DNA from: Eublepharis macularius
Taxonomy: Eukaryota; Chordata; Lepidosauria; Squamata; Eublepharidae
Length of the DNA: 64,000 bases
Assembly: GCF_028583425.1 (NCBI RefSeq)
Contig: NC_072790.1
Span: 62,768,052-62,832,051 of the forward strand
Direction: 5' to 3'
Part shown: piece by piece, positions 1 to 10,386 of the stretch
How positions within the stretch are numbered: the stretch's first letter is position 1
How the letters are laid out: each line of letters begins with the position of its first letter
Notes under the pieces: model-generated
Seen by the model: the letters and a program-made list of their open reading frames with translations, nothing else
Database searches by the model: none
Told to the model about the DNA's origin: nothing
Made by a program: the position numbers and the translations under genes

Positions 1-13
1 ATACATATCCATT
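1..13 (-). CDS. GSTA copy A exon 5, first 13 bases only
   Basis: The left edge reads as acceptor cctttcag followed by AATGGATATGTAT, giving (L)MDMY. It is identical to the start of copy B exon 5 at 16713-16725. The rest of the exon is outside the window. Confidence 0.85.
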
Positions 14-3000
14 CTGAAAGGAAGAGAGTGTAGACATGATACCAGATAGCTAATGAGCATTAGCTTGCCTTTTAAATATTATTTAAAATTATTTTATTTA
101 AGAGCAAATTATTTTATTTAAGAGCAAATTATTTAAGAGCAGAAGCGTTCCTTTCTTGAACTAGATTATATCAATCTGACTACAGTTAGATAATATTCCT
201 TGGAATGTACTTAGCACTTCTGAATGTTCAAGACGTTCACTTACAGTATCTTTGCATGAAGCCTTTTCATTCATGCATATCACCTGGTCAGGTAGGTTGG
301 TATTATAATGGCCATATTGTAGAAAAAGGAACGAGAAAAGGCCTTCTGCTAAATTGATAGTGGAGGTGATATTAATATTTCAGTCTTGCTAAAGTCAGCA
401 AATGATATCCATTCCCAAATAACAGGAAAGGGTGGGGCCAGCTTTGATGCTAGGGTTTACCTAACATATATATAATCAAATTAACTTAGTTTCAACTTAA
501 GAAATCAGTACTGAGGGAAAGGTTAAACCCTCCCATGTTCATATATAAATACCATTGATCTTGTCTAATCAGGGCTATTTATTAAAAAAAAAACCTCCTT
601 GGACTTCTGAACAGGGCATACCCAGTGTCTCATCTAGTATACCAAAAACAAAGAAAAAAAACGTTTTGGATTTCTACAGTGATACACATGCACTATTCAA
701 TTGGAATGCGTGACATTTATTTACATGTGACAGGACCAAGTGATATGGTGATGTCCTTGCAGAAATACAATTCAACAATCTTGTTTGCTGAGAGAAAGGA
801 TTTTTTCTCCTTGCCTGCTATGACTGAGAGGCCAAATTAGTTCTCATTGCTCCACAATCCACTTTTTATTTTTTGTCCCAGCTGACAGTGGCCCTGAGCT
901 GAAATATGCTGATTCATAACTTGTCAGCAGGTCATGACAGAAACTAGAGATTTCTCCTTACATCATGTATAGTAAGCAGAAATGTGTATTTAGTAGCAAA
1001 TGTTAGCAATGTTACGGTACAATGCTTTCTCCTTGAGGTCCTTCCCACAGAGATTGTATTTTGCTGCAATATAGTTGAGGATCGCTCGGGACTGTACCAT
1101 CTTCATGCCATCCATTTCCACCATGGGCACTTGCTGAAAGAGCAGGGCTCCATCTTGTGAACAGAAGATGAGAAATTAATTCAACTACTTGATATTAGAG
1201 ATGGGCACAAATTGAATTATGACCCACAAAAAATGCATGAACCAGGCCGTTTCGTGGTTCTCGAACCAGTGGTTTGTGGAAGCTCGTTTCCACAAACTTC
1301 CACATACTGGTCTACTGGTTCTTTTGGGTCGTATTAAAGAGGCAGTTTAAATGGCCATTTCCCCTCAGAAATGGCCATATAAACCTTTCCTGCCACTTGC
1401 AAGTGGCAGGTCCCTTTAAACTATCAGCTGGGATCCCCCCCCCCGCCGCGTGCCAGCTGATAGTTTAAAGGGACCTGCCACTTGCAAGTGGCAGGACCGT
1501 TTAAACTGCCCAAACCCCAGCCCCTAGCCCTCAGCCCCCAGTCCCACCACCAGCCCCACTCCAACACTTATCTTGCCCTGCAGGCCTGCGGCATCCTCCC
1601 CCTCCTCCCACAAGGGGCAGGAAGGCCATTTTTGACCTCTTCTGCTGCTGTGTGGGCCCGCAGGGTGGTGGAGGAGGCCAAAAATGTCCTTCCCGCCCCT
1701 CAAATGGCCATCGCGTAAACTTGCCCCAGTTCGTGCCAGTTCGTGGTTCCTGGTTCATGAAAACACACAAACCACGAACCTCATGTTTCAGGTTTTTTGT
1801 GGTTCGTGCCCATCTCTACTTGATATCCAAACAGTGCCTTTCAGGAGCACATCTCTTGTTTTGAATTTAAGTCTTGCTCTTGCATTCTGCTTTTGATGAT
1901 GTTAAAGTCACCTGCTTCTTTCCAAAGTGAAATACTAGGGAATGAATAAATAAAATAATTTAATTAAGACCGGCCTATTGCCTAAGATTGATATTCAGCT
2001 AAAATTCAGCACCAACTCTCTATTTGAAAAAAATATCTATATAAAATACTGTTGAAAACCCCAAATAACTTAATAGATTATAATTTTTTCTCAAATTATA
2101 ATGCAATAAGAGCATTAAGAATAGCTACTATTCTGAAATTGCAGAAATTTCAGTCAAAATGTATAGTGAATTCTGAAGACAATGTCATTCCTATCTTGTT
2201 CAAGCTTTGTCTGTTCTGCAGCTAAAAACCTTCTCTACACTTATAACCTCTGTTCTGTGTGGGTTCTATGAGGCTAAATTATGAACCAAACTTGCAAAAT
2301 AAATGTAAGTAAAGAAATTTCTTTAAATTAAAACCTTTCAGTATTCAAAACAATTCAACTATATTTTTACAACCAAACACATAGGTGCAACAAAGAATAG
2401 AAACTCGCAGTCAAACATCTTTGAGTTTGAGCAAAGGGTTTGCAAAGTTCAACTTTCTCGATCTGCCAAGTACCAGGGTCCCTTGCTACAGTCCTCTTGA
2501 TATGGAAACATCCTGGAACCCAGCCCTTATTCAAACTGTAATTCAAAAATTACAGCCATTATTCAAGGTGATAAGAGTTTATAAAATTTTATTAAGCTCC
2601 CCAGCAACCAGCCTTCTTCTTGGCTGCTCTGCTCCAGACACTCACTCAGCCCTACTGGGTAAACCAACTTGCTCATTGGAGCTTACACACTGTATGTTTC
2701 TTCTAACATTCATTGTCAAGAACTATTGAATTTCTAAATGTATGGAACTCCTTAGGAATTGTTATATTTTGGGTTTTGTATGGTTATGTTTTAAGTTAGT
2801 GTGGAATAAATTTATTAAGTTTATTATAAATAAAAATCCCTTAAGGGCCAAACACATTACAGTTGTCTATGGGTTATATCCAATTCTCCCGACCTGATTT
2901 TTAATCAGTCTCTCAAATTGCAGCTACAAATTTCCTCCTGGGAATAATTTCCATGTGTACAGGGACCCAATTCAGATTGGGACTGTGTGCATCATAATCT

Positions 3001-4892
3001 ATGATTAAGTGAATACTGGAAACTGTATTTGCATACTCAGCAGCAAGTACATAAAACATTCATCCATCTTATTCACCTTTCTTTAACTTTTCTAGATCTT
3101 CCTTTGATTCAATGAATTGTTCTTCATACTGGAAAAAAAAGACAAAAGATACTAGGGATCTCATGAATGTCAGAACTTTCCTATTTCAGTACTGCTGAAG
3201 TCTCTAAGTAAACTTTTGGAAGGTTCCTAATTCATTTCCTCTTTTATGATCACTTTTGGAAATCCTGAAAGAGGGTTGAAACAAAGGACTACATGCAACC
3301 ATTGTTTTCTTCCAGCAGAAAGACACATCTGTCAGGTGCAATTTTTGACCAGAATCATCTGGAGCCTTCACTCCACTTGCCATTTATTGGATACAATTGA
3401 ATGTACAACATATCAGCTGATTAACACTGCAAGCAGAATGGGGATGCTGCTTAGCAATAAAGTTCACACTAGACTTTCAGAAAGAAGAAACTCGTTACTA
3501 TCTAAACTGGAATGGACTGATGAGATAACTTCCGCGTGAGCTCCTGGTGTGGCATGATGATCTCACTTTCAGAAGTGACATGATCGTGCGCAGTGGTGGG
3601 CATGCTCTTGCCCTTCACAGCAGCCCCTGTGACGTCATTGCACCTGCAAGTGATGTTATTGCACCAATTGGAGCCTGCTGTGCACTGGCCCAGGAGTATT
3701 CCTGCTCCTGGAGATGCTTGCCAGGGCTTTTCCCTCCCATCGGCAAGGTGAGTTTTGGCAGAATGCAGTGGCTGGGAACGAGAGATTCCCCCATCTCCAC
3801 CAGGGGACTGGCAGACCTAAGAAGGATACAAAGTTCTATCCTATCTGTCTTTCTAGCTCTGTTGCCCCTTCTGAAGACCTGGTGTTTGTGCTAGTACTAA
3901 CAGACAATTGACAGTCAATTCCCTCCCGCACAATGAAGACATGGAGGCTGTGGATGGACACCATGAAGATCCTGGGCAAATATAAATCCTAATTGTATGT
4001 TAAAAAACAGTTCTATATCTGAAAGCTGATGTATAAAATGGTTTGCTCATCAAAGCAGTGGTGTAACAGAAAGGAAAACTATCTCCTGCCCTGTCCATAT
4101 ACTTGAGGTATAGAAACAATCATAATTTCATCCTTCCCTTTCTCTGAGGAATTCAGGGCAGCATACGTAGCCCCTCCCATTTTATCCGACAACAACTCAG
4201 TGAGGTCGGTTATTCTGAAATAGAATGACTGTCCTGAGGTTACCAGGGAGATTCATGGCAAAGGAGGGGTCTCAACTCCAGCATCCCCAGCCCTGGGCTA
4301 ACACTGTAACCTGCACTCAGATTAGCTGCTGCCTATGAGTGAAATGTGACATGTAGTTTTTTAAAGAGTTCGGTCCGAGTTCCCTAGACCCAACTTAGCT
4401 TCTCCACAGTCACAAAAAGGAAGGGGAAGGAAGAGCTCCTGCCTTTCTCCTCAAGCCATTTCCCGATGTCAGAATAGCACAGGGGACAGGTATTTCCTGT
4501 TTGTAATGCTCCACGTGCACAGAATACTCCAGATAGAGCAGCAGAAATAGAGACCCTTCCTGCTTGCTATTGAGCGTGGGAAGCAAGAGCTCGTTCTGCC
4601 CCTGTGGTGGTTTTCTGAGGCTGTTTGGGCTCTCCTTGAATTTTTAACAGCCATTTCTCATAGCCTCTATGTGCCTGCATGGAACCAGAGTTGGGGAACC
4701 TGGACACAGCTCTTTAAAAATCTGCACCTCTAGTTTGACCATATGATACAGATTCCAGAAAAAATGCAGTTGCCTTCAACATTGCTCCAGGCAATAAGAA
4801 CAAACCTCAACTCCGGCTGCTTCCAATAACCACTGAATAGTGTCCATGCGGCCTCTTCCATTATAGTAATGGAGCCTGGGTTTTCCAGCCAT
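1..4892 (-). CDS. GSTA copy A, alpha-class glutathione S-transferase, 3' part cut by window edge
   Basis: Cytosolic alpha-class glutathione transferase, joining reduced glutathione to electrophilic compounds. Visible coding exons on the minus strand are exon 2 (4806-4892), exon 3 (3077-3128), exon 4 (1021-1153) and the first 13 bases of exon 5 (1-13); exons 6 and 7 must lie to the left. The start is the ATG at 4892, opening [17 protein letters not shown]. Catalytic Tyr9 and Arg15 and the glutathione-site QVP (54-56) are present; position 68 is Ser instead of the usual Thr. Compared with copy B the protein differs at F10Y, E17D, R20Q, A24E, D49A, I60M and T68S. All splice sites seen are GT-AG and no stop interrupts the frame. 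Introns align closely with those of copy B, so this is a recent tandem duplicate. The symbol is left open because alpha-class paralogs cannot be assigned by eye. Confidence 0.93.
1021..1153 (-). CDS. GSTA copy A coding exon 4
   Basis: This 133-bp exon encodes the glutathione-binding segment [17 protein letters not shown], followed by [16 protein letters not shown]. The donor is gtaccg and the acceptor cacaag. Ser replaces Thr at residue 68, which contacts the gamma-glutamyl end of glutathione in family members; the hydroxyl is kept. Confidence 0.93.
1196..1818. mobile_element. Non-autonomous hAT-like DNA transposon, 623 bp, in copy A intron 4
   Basis: The ends are inverted copies of TAGAGATGGGCAC/GTGCCCATCTCTA. 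An exact 8-bp target duplication CTTGATAT (1188-1195 and 1819-1826) fits the hAT superfamily. There is no transposase. The interior is GC-rich with an inverted repeat (CCTGCCACTTGCAAGTGGCAGG-type) around 1390-1500. Copy B has the empty site near 18200. Confidence 0.85.
3077..3128 (-). CDS. GSTA copy A coding exon 3
   Basis: This 52-bp exon encodes [17 protein letters not shown] and leaves one base of the next Asp codon. The acceptor is ccag at 3129-3132 and the donor is gtgaat at 3071-3076. The size matches the invariant GSTA exon 3. Confidence 0.92.
3528..3819. mobile_element. Right part of an inverted-repeat DNA transposon, copy A version
   Basis: This aligns with the interior and right end of the 360-bp element at 19833-20192 in copy B (shared 'gtgagctcctggtg' and 'acctaagaaggatac' ends). 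Its left terminus is missing here, so it was present before the A/B duplication and lost its left end in A. Confidence 0.6.
4125..4300 (-). repeat. CORE/MIR-like SINE remnant (copy A intron 2)
   Basis: The segment carries the 'cccattttatcc..caactcagtgaggt' signature found in better-preserved CORE-type SINEs of this window (27118-27300, 47985-48205). The same fragment sits at the matching place in copy B (20504-20680), so it predates the duplication. Confidence 0.5.
4806..4892 (-). CDS. GSTA copy A coding exon 2 (first coding exon)
   Basis: This exon encodes residues 1-29 ([17 protein letters not shown] through AAGVE) with catalytic Tyr9 and Arg15. The donor reads GAG|gtttg at 4801-4805. The exon continues upstream as about 20 bases of 5'UTR to a likely acceptor (ctgaacag) ending at 4913. 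A separate non-coding exon 1 is expected from the family, but I cannot locate it. Confidence 0.93.
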
Positions 4893-5175
4893 GGTTATAA
4901 ATTCTTAGGTTCCTGTTCAGATCAGAAAAAATCATTTGTAGAGGGACATATAATGCATGAAGAACCTCACTGCAGCCAAAATAGTGCAACTTTGTGGCAT
5001 GCTTCTTTTTGGTGGTGGAGGCTAGAAATTATTTTATTTTGAAAAAACCACACTCAGCGTTTCAGAAACCCAGGTACTGCACTATTCCGTACTTTCAGCT
5101 CAGTAGATAAAGGGGGAAGCTTACAATTTCCTTTTGTTCAGTCACAACCTCGCCCACCTAAAATGTTTAGGAAGG

Positions 5176-6640
5176 AAGTGTCAAGACCAGAGATCTTCTC
5201 CTTCCATCCCCAAATGCTAACTACAACCGTACCCCTGGAGTCTCCCGGAAGGCTCCGTCTGTTTATCCGAGGCTTTTCGGCCTCTGGGTTCATCCTGGAT
5301 GAATGTGTGTACAGGTAGCAAGCACTCCTGACACGAGCTGGTAAAAGTATGTTAAGGTTAATTCAAAGACAAATTCAGAGAGTGAATGCAAGGCAGGTAC
5401 CACTCCAACAAGCATAGGCAGTATGAAATACAAATAACAACCAACCTTTGCTGACTAAGTTCTAACTAATACTATTTAAATTAACTACCATGCTTCTCTT
5501 ATTGGCAGATATTCTCACCATAAGTCCAGAAGTCTGGAAGTCTTTGGCATGAAAGCAAAATCTCTCCTCTCAGACGCTGATGAAAAATGTGCACAGAGAG
5601 CCTCTCAGGCTGAAAGCAGCCATCTTTTTCAAGAGCTCTCAGCCAATCAGGGCACCAGAGCCATGTTATTCATAAGATTGACTAGGCTGAAGCCTAGGGG
5701 CCCTGCAGGGACTAGGGACGCATCAATTTTTTTGCTGAGGCATCCCCCCCACACACAAATTACAATTAATTGATTCTTTTATGTAACCTCTATTAATAAG
5801 ATAATTAACTGCTTCCTTATTGAAGTGAAACAAATTGACTCTTATATTAAAACAATTATCCATAAATTATATATATTTTAATAAATAATAAAAAATTATT
5901 CACTTCAAAATATTACAATCTTAAACAATTATACCCCTCAGATGTGCTTTCCAGGACAGTTCTACTCATGCAAGAAAAACATTTCAAAAATTGTGAAAAG
6001 AATTATTCAGGAGACCCTCAAAATGGATATAGGGTTATGTACTGCAGTCTAGTACTTACGGTAACAGGGTCAGGCTGTCAGCTGTAGTGGAGTGAAAAAC
6101 TGAAGTGCCAGAGAGGGCCCAAAATACCTGAAAGCCTAGGGGCCAGGCCATGGTTTAATATGGCCCTGCAGAGCCTGAAGATGTGATTCCTTCCCTGCCA
6201 CCCCTTTAAAATCTCTGTATGGGGCAGATGGCATCTCTGTAAGGGTCAGATTTAAGCAAAGAATGTCTAGCTGCTGACTGCTAGCATACAAATGACAGTA
6301 TCTCAGCATTTTCCAAATTAACTAATCGCCTTTCAAGTATTAATAAATGAATACCAACTGTTTCCCAACTTTGGAATAGATTTCTGTAGGTTTGCCTCTG
6401 AAAACAAAGTAAACCAGAAACCAAGTGGTTTATTAAGAATAACTAAGTTTATTTCAGTATCAGCTTTTGTAAGTTAGACCTCACTTCTTCCGATGCATCA
6501 AAAATGCACCTTTAAAAGCAGCTGAATGCTAGCTAGTGATAATATTTGTCCGCAAGCTGTGAAAAGATGTCACTGCTGATTACTACCAATCTAGTTGCTG
6601 TTAAAGTCAAAAAAGCACCATAGACCAGTTTTGGGGGTCA
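5176..6640. other. No gene seen; decayed repeat sequence in copy A flank
   Basis: This begins where alignment to copy B stops. It contains A/T-rich sequence and fragments with 'gcctaggggcc' and 'atggccctgcag' (5640-6173) that resemble the ends of a decayed hAT-type element. No exon-like coding segment is visible. Confidence 0.4.
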
Positions 6641-6675
6641 GTTGGTAGTCCTAATTGCATTAATATATCACTAAG

Positions 6676-6785
6676 TTCCACACGCTGTTAAAAAGACAGC
6701 CCACTCACTGAACTCTGGCAGTTTTTTCAGTCACTCCATACGTCTCCAAGAAATTAACTAATCGCCTCTTTAACAGCGTGTGGAA
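6676..6785. mobile_element. Short inverted-repeat element (MITE), 110 bp
   Basis: The ends are exact 17-bp inverted copies, TTCCACACGCTGTTAAA and its complement. No coding sequence is present. It is the first of three short elements clustered between 6676 and 7266. Confidence 0.6.
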
Positions 6786-6845
6786 ACGACCTTAGAAAAC
6801 AAATGGAAATCATTTAAGAAGAAGTTGCTTGTTAGGGGAGACTTT

Positions 6846-6995
6846 GGCCATTTCCACACACGTTGAATAATGCACTTTCAATGCACTTTCGTAATCCTTT
6901 AGAAGTGGATTTTTTGTTCCACACATGGAAAATCAGTTTCAAATGTTCACTAAAGAGTACTGAAAGTGGATTATCCAACATGTGTGGAAGCAGCC
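6846..6995. mobile_element. Short inverted-repeat element (MITE), 150 bp
   Basis: The left arm GGCCATTTCCACACACGTTG and the right arm (complement begins GGCTGCTTCCACACATGTTG) pair over about 35 bases. There is no coding sequence and I could not fix a target duplication. Confidence 0.65.
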
Positions 6996-7065
6996 ATTCT
7001 TTCTTTTCTCCAGATTATGTTTGGAAGATGGACAGAGCAGTCGTTTTCATGCTAAATGGTGAATA

Positions 7066-7266
7066 GGGCCGTTTCCTCGTGGTCTAAAAATAGCGCGATA
7101 CTCACAGAAAGTCGCAGGCTTCCGGCCACGATTTTTGACACCATCTACAAAATGCCACAAATCACGTTTGTGGCGTTTTATAAATGGATGGAGTAAAAAA
7201 TCATGCGAGGAAGCTGGCAGCCTTCTGTCAGTATCAGGCTATTTTTAGACCATGGGGAAACAGCCT
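7066..7266. mobile_element. Short inverted-repeat element (MITE), about 200 bp
   Basis: The left arm GGGCCGTTTCCTCGTGGTCT and the right arm (complement AGGCTGTTTCCCCATGGTCT) pair over about 30 bases ending in a CTAAAAATAG core. An inner inverted pair (cacaaatcacgtttgtgg) lies at 7152-7169. There is no coding sequence. Confidence 0.6.
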
Positions 7267-8220
7267 CCGTCTTGAAGCCCAGTCTAGCAGTTCTGGCTTC
7301 TGCCTGATCTCTGTGCAAAACAGGGAGAGGAAAATGGTGGAGATTTATCTGACCCAGTTGCTTCCCTGTGCTCTCCACGGGACTCAGATCCTGCTGTTCT
7401 ACTATAAACTATCCGTATAGTAGAGAAGTGACCTCTCCAGTCAGTTACTTCTCATTTTCTGCATTCTGCTTATGTATTCAGCTTGCTTCCGATTCTCTTA
7501 CTTGCACTTTCCCTCCATTAATATTCCACACTCATTCTTTACATTCCTGTCCCTTTTCTTTCTTTGCTTCTGCATGCTATCAGCTGAACTGTCTTTAATA
7601 TGTTAAAACGGCACTAAAGAAACGTCATGTTTGATGATCTAGCCCTGTTTTTTAAAAACTGTTTGGACAGCAAGCATATACATTTAGTGGGTACTACTAA
7701 CCTCCGAGTCCAAATTTGAGGTCTTCTCGGCTTTCCCTTGGAAACTCTCCAGAGCTATTCTACCAAAAAGTATGAGTCCCGTTGCTTGAGGAATCAAATC
7801 AGCATTCTCTGCTTTGCTTATGAGGAAGCTCTGTTGCTTTCATACAGCCTTGCACAAGGGGAGGGAGAATTCCCTGCCTGGCAATGTTCCCGGCCTGGCA
7901 AGGGTTGAAAGATTCAATTGGCTCAGATTTCATTGGACTAGTCTCTGGTCAGTGACTGACAAAACAAAAAGGTAGTCTTGGGAAATCTTAAAGCTAGTCA
8001 GCATTGTACTCTCCTGAACTTGTATAGATTAGATTTCTGCTTGGCAGATGTATGAATTATTTTCATGAGTTTGCAGATATATATGTACACACATACTCAC
8101 AGATGGGCACAGAGCAAAAGGGGCGAGGAGAAGCCCACAAAAAGCAAAACTTACAAGAAGACTTATCTTGAATTCCATGGCCTTTTGACTCCACTGCTCC
8201 CAATTTTTTCCCTCTATGTT

Positions 8221-8252
8221 CGTGTGTGTGTGTGTGTGCGTGCATGCATGTG
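8221..8252. repeat. (TG)n / TGCA microsatellite
   Basis: An uninterrupted TG run grades into GTGCATGCATGTG. It creates spurious open frames on both strands. Confidence 0.9.
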
Positions 8253-8671
8253 TAAAATTCTGCCATTAGGCAGAAATAGGTATGATGCTACAAGCAATCT
8301 GATAGCAATTAAGGTGCCCCATGGTTCTTTCTTCTTATAAGCTTTTCTTTCAGTCTAGTGTCTATATGTTGCCCCTAGGCATTCTGATTATGAGTTCTTG
8401 TTCCAGATAGCACACACCTAGAGCCAGAACCTCACTTTGCATCTTCTCAGGTCTCACTGCAAAGTGAAAATGCAGAGTGTCTCAGCTGTCCATTGAAACA
8501 CTTTGGTTTGATCTGCATCTTACTCCATGTAACAAAGTATCTTATTTTTCGCCCATGAAATTCATGCACGTTACTCTTGGGAAGTGGTGTCTGTCAATGT
8601 GGTTGTGCCAGCTCAGACATGTTACCACAAGTCAAACAATTGTGCAGCAAAATACTAGCATAGCAGAACAT

Positions 8672-8677
8672 TTTAAT
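8672..8677 (-). promoter_or_regulatory. Candidate poly(A) signal ATTAAA after spare exon 7
   Basis: On the minus strand this reads ATTAAA about 150 bases after the stop of the spare exon, at a place aligned to the AATAAA at 12911-12916 after copy B exon 7. Confidence 0.4.
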
Positions 8678-8828
8678 GTGTTTTGGGGTAGCAGCACATG
8701 ATTGCCATCACTTCTGCTTCATAAATCTTGCCACTTGGTCCTACATTTAACTTTATGCTGTAGTTACTCTGGAAATTGTGCTTGGATAATGGTATCTTTT
8801 AAAAAATTATTTGAAGAGTGTCCCAATC

Positions 8829-8951
8829 TTAGCCATGGAATATCTTAATTGCTTCGGCAATCTTTTTTTCATCTGTTGGTGGTTTTCTCGCACTACCAGG
8901 CTGTAGGAATTTCTTGACTGTAGGGACATCACTAATTCTTCCTTTATAAGC
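8829..8951 (-). CDS. Unattached GSTA terminal exon 7 (possible alternative last exon of copy B)
   Basis: This is an intact terminal exon of 40 codons plus stop: [20 protein letters not shown], then [20 protein letters not shown] and TAA. It forms helix alpha-9 and the C-terminal tail that closes the hydrophobic substrate site in alpha-class GSTs. The acceptor tcccag precedes it at 8952-8957. No other GST exon lies between it and copy A exon 2 at 4.9 kb. It is downstream of copy B in the direction of transcription, so copy B exon 6 could splice to it instead of to its own exon 7 at 13.1 kb. Relative to that exon it carries N>D, I>V, Q>P, M>T and L>I changes and ends HG rather than S. The AATAAA seen after the B exon is here AATAAT, but an ATTAAA lies at 8672-8677. 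It may instead be the remnant of a deleted gene copy. Confidence 0.88.
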   Translation of the reverse strand, partial: AYKGRISDVPTVKKFLQPGSARKPPTDEKKIAEAIKIFHG

Positions 8952-9077
8952 CTGGGAGGAGGAAGAGAATATTGGAACAAGAAGCATTTTCTAGCAAGTC
9001 AGTAAACAATCCAATAGGGTGTGGATTGCAGAAATCTGAAAACAAGTTCATAATTATGTTTTGGTCATGTCTACAGT

Positions 9078-9163
9078 CTGGACATCACACAATCGCCTCT
9101 GAATGAGAAATGTTACATAAAGTCTCAAATGTATATATGGTCCACATTCACTAAATAGGCAAG
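9078..9163. other. Segment inverted relative to 13495-13580
   Basis: The reverse complement of this segment aligns with 13495-13580 (ctggacatcacacaat.. against ctggatatcacacaat..), while the sequence immediately left, through 'gtctacagt', aligns in direct orientation with 13472-13480. One of the two exon-7 flanks therefore carries a micro-inversion. Confidence 0.85.
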
Positions 9164-9164
9164 C

Positions 9165-10386
9165 AAACAGACTATGCCAACTGCCAAATCCTTTGTGTCA
9201 GAGGATGCAAAGAGGGTTTTACCTGTTTCACATATTATGCTGACAGGCAACTCCAGAAACATCCTCTGGCATCTCTAGTTAAAAGTATTTTTGTTGGTAC
9301 AACCAGGTAAGATGCATGTCTTAAATAATGGAGGACTTCTTCCAGAGAAGAGTCATAAGGAGAATAAAGAGAATAAAGAGTCATCCCAGGGGCTCGATGG
9401 TTCCACGTCAGTATGCAGCAGTGCAATATATTCTGGCTTTTGTAGGGGGAGAAGAGGGTTGGACCAAATCACCATAGCCACTGGTTCAAAGGGAGGGAGG
9501 GTCCCTTTTGACTTCCAACAAGGTTATGCTGGGGATCATTCATGGCATCTGCACTGATTAAGACCATCAGCTGTACTAAGGAAGAGAGCTGGGCAAGACA
9601 GAGTGAAAATGCTGGCTGGATCCAATGTGTTGCTAAGGGTATTGCCTGCAAAAGGTCCTACAGTGCAAAGGTGTCAGACTACGGGGATGGCATTGTGGAC
9701 AATTCCCTGTCCAAGTAGCAATACTAGTCAGATTGGACCAGTTTATGAGGTTGCTGCATATGCTCATGTTGTAGAAACAGTTCTCATGGAAAATGTACAT
9801 TGGGCAAGAGGATGGGTATTCTGAAAGACTTGCTGAGCGAAGCTGACTTTCTGCCAGTATCTGGTAGCCCTGGAGGACTATGAACTGATAACCAGGTCTG
9901 TCTGAGCTGATAATCAGAACTATCCACACTAATTTCATTGGGACTGAAGTCCAGGTTAATCTATAATCCTATTAAGGTTCAGCAATAGAATACATGCCTT
10001 TTAAGTGGCCCAGCAAGGACAGGTTTATATGAATGCCGTTCCCACCATTTTTTGCCATGCTTGTTGCTGCTGTGAGGAGGGCATGTCTTCACACCTCCTT
10101 ATGGATGTAGCCAGAATGATTCATCTGTGCACATTAACTGATGCATCTTTTTCTTTAGCAGAACTCTGGTTTAGATTACATTTGGTATATTCCAACTCCA
10201 CATCGTGTCTAATCAAAGGCCAGATTCACAAATGCATTTCTACCTGTCAGAGATTCTGATGGAAAACAGGCTATGGCTAATAATACCGGTTTCATAGGTG
10301 CTAAATCCTGCCAGGTGCATCTAGCCACACAGGCAATCATCTATATTATCTCAAATTCTCAAACAAGTTGATCTTTTGAGATTTTA
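9165..10386. repeat. Copy A part of the A/B segmental duplication, 5' flank
   Basis: This aligns along its length with 22055-23256 upstream of copy B: both start 'caactgccaaatcc' and both end 'caagttgatcttttgagatttta'. The open frames here are not conserved between the copies, so I do not call genes. It probably holds the non-coding first exon and promoter region, which I cannot pinpoint. Confidence 0.8.
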
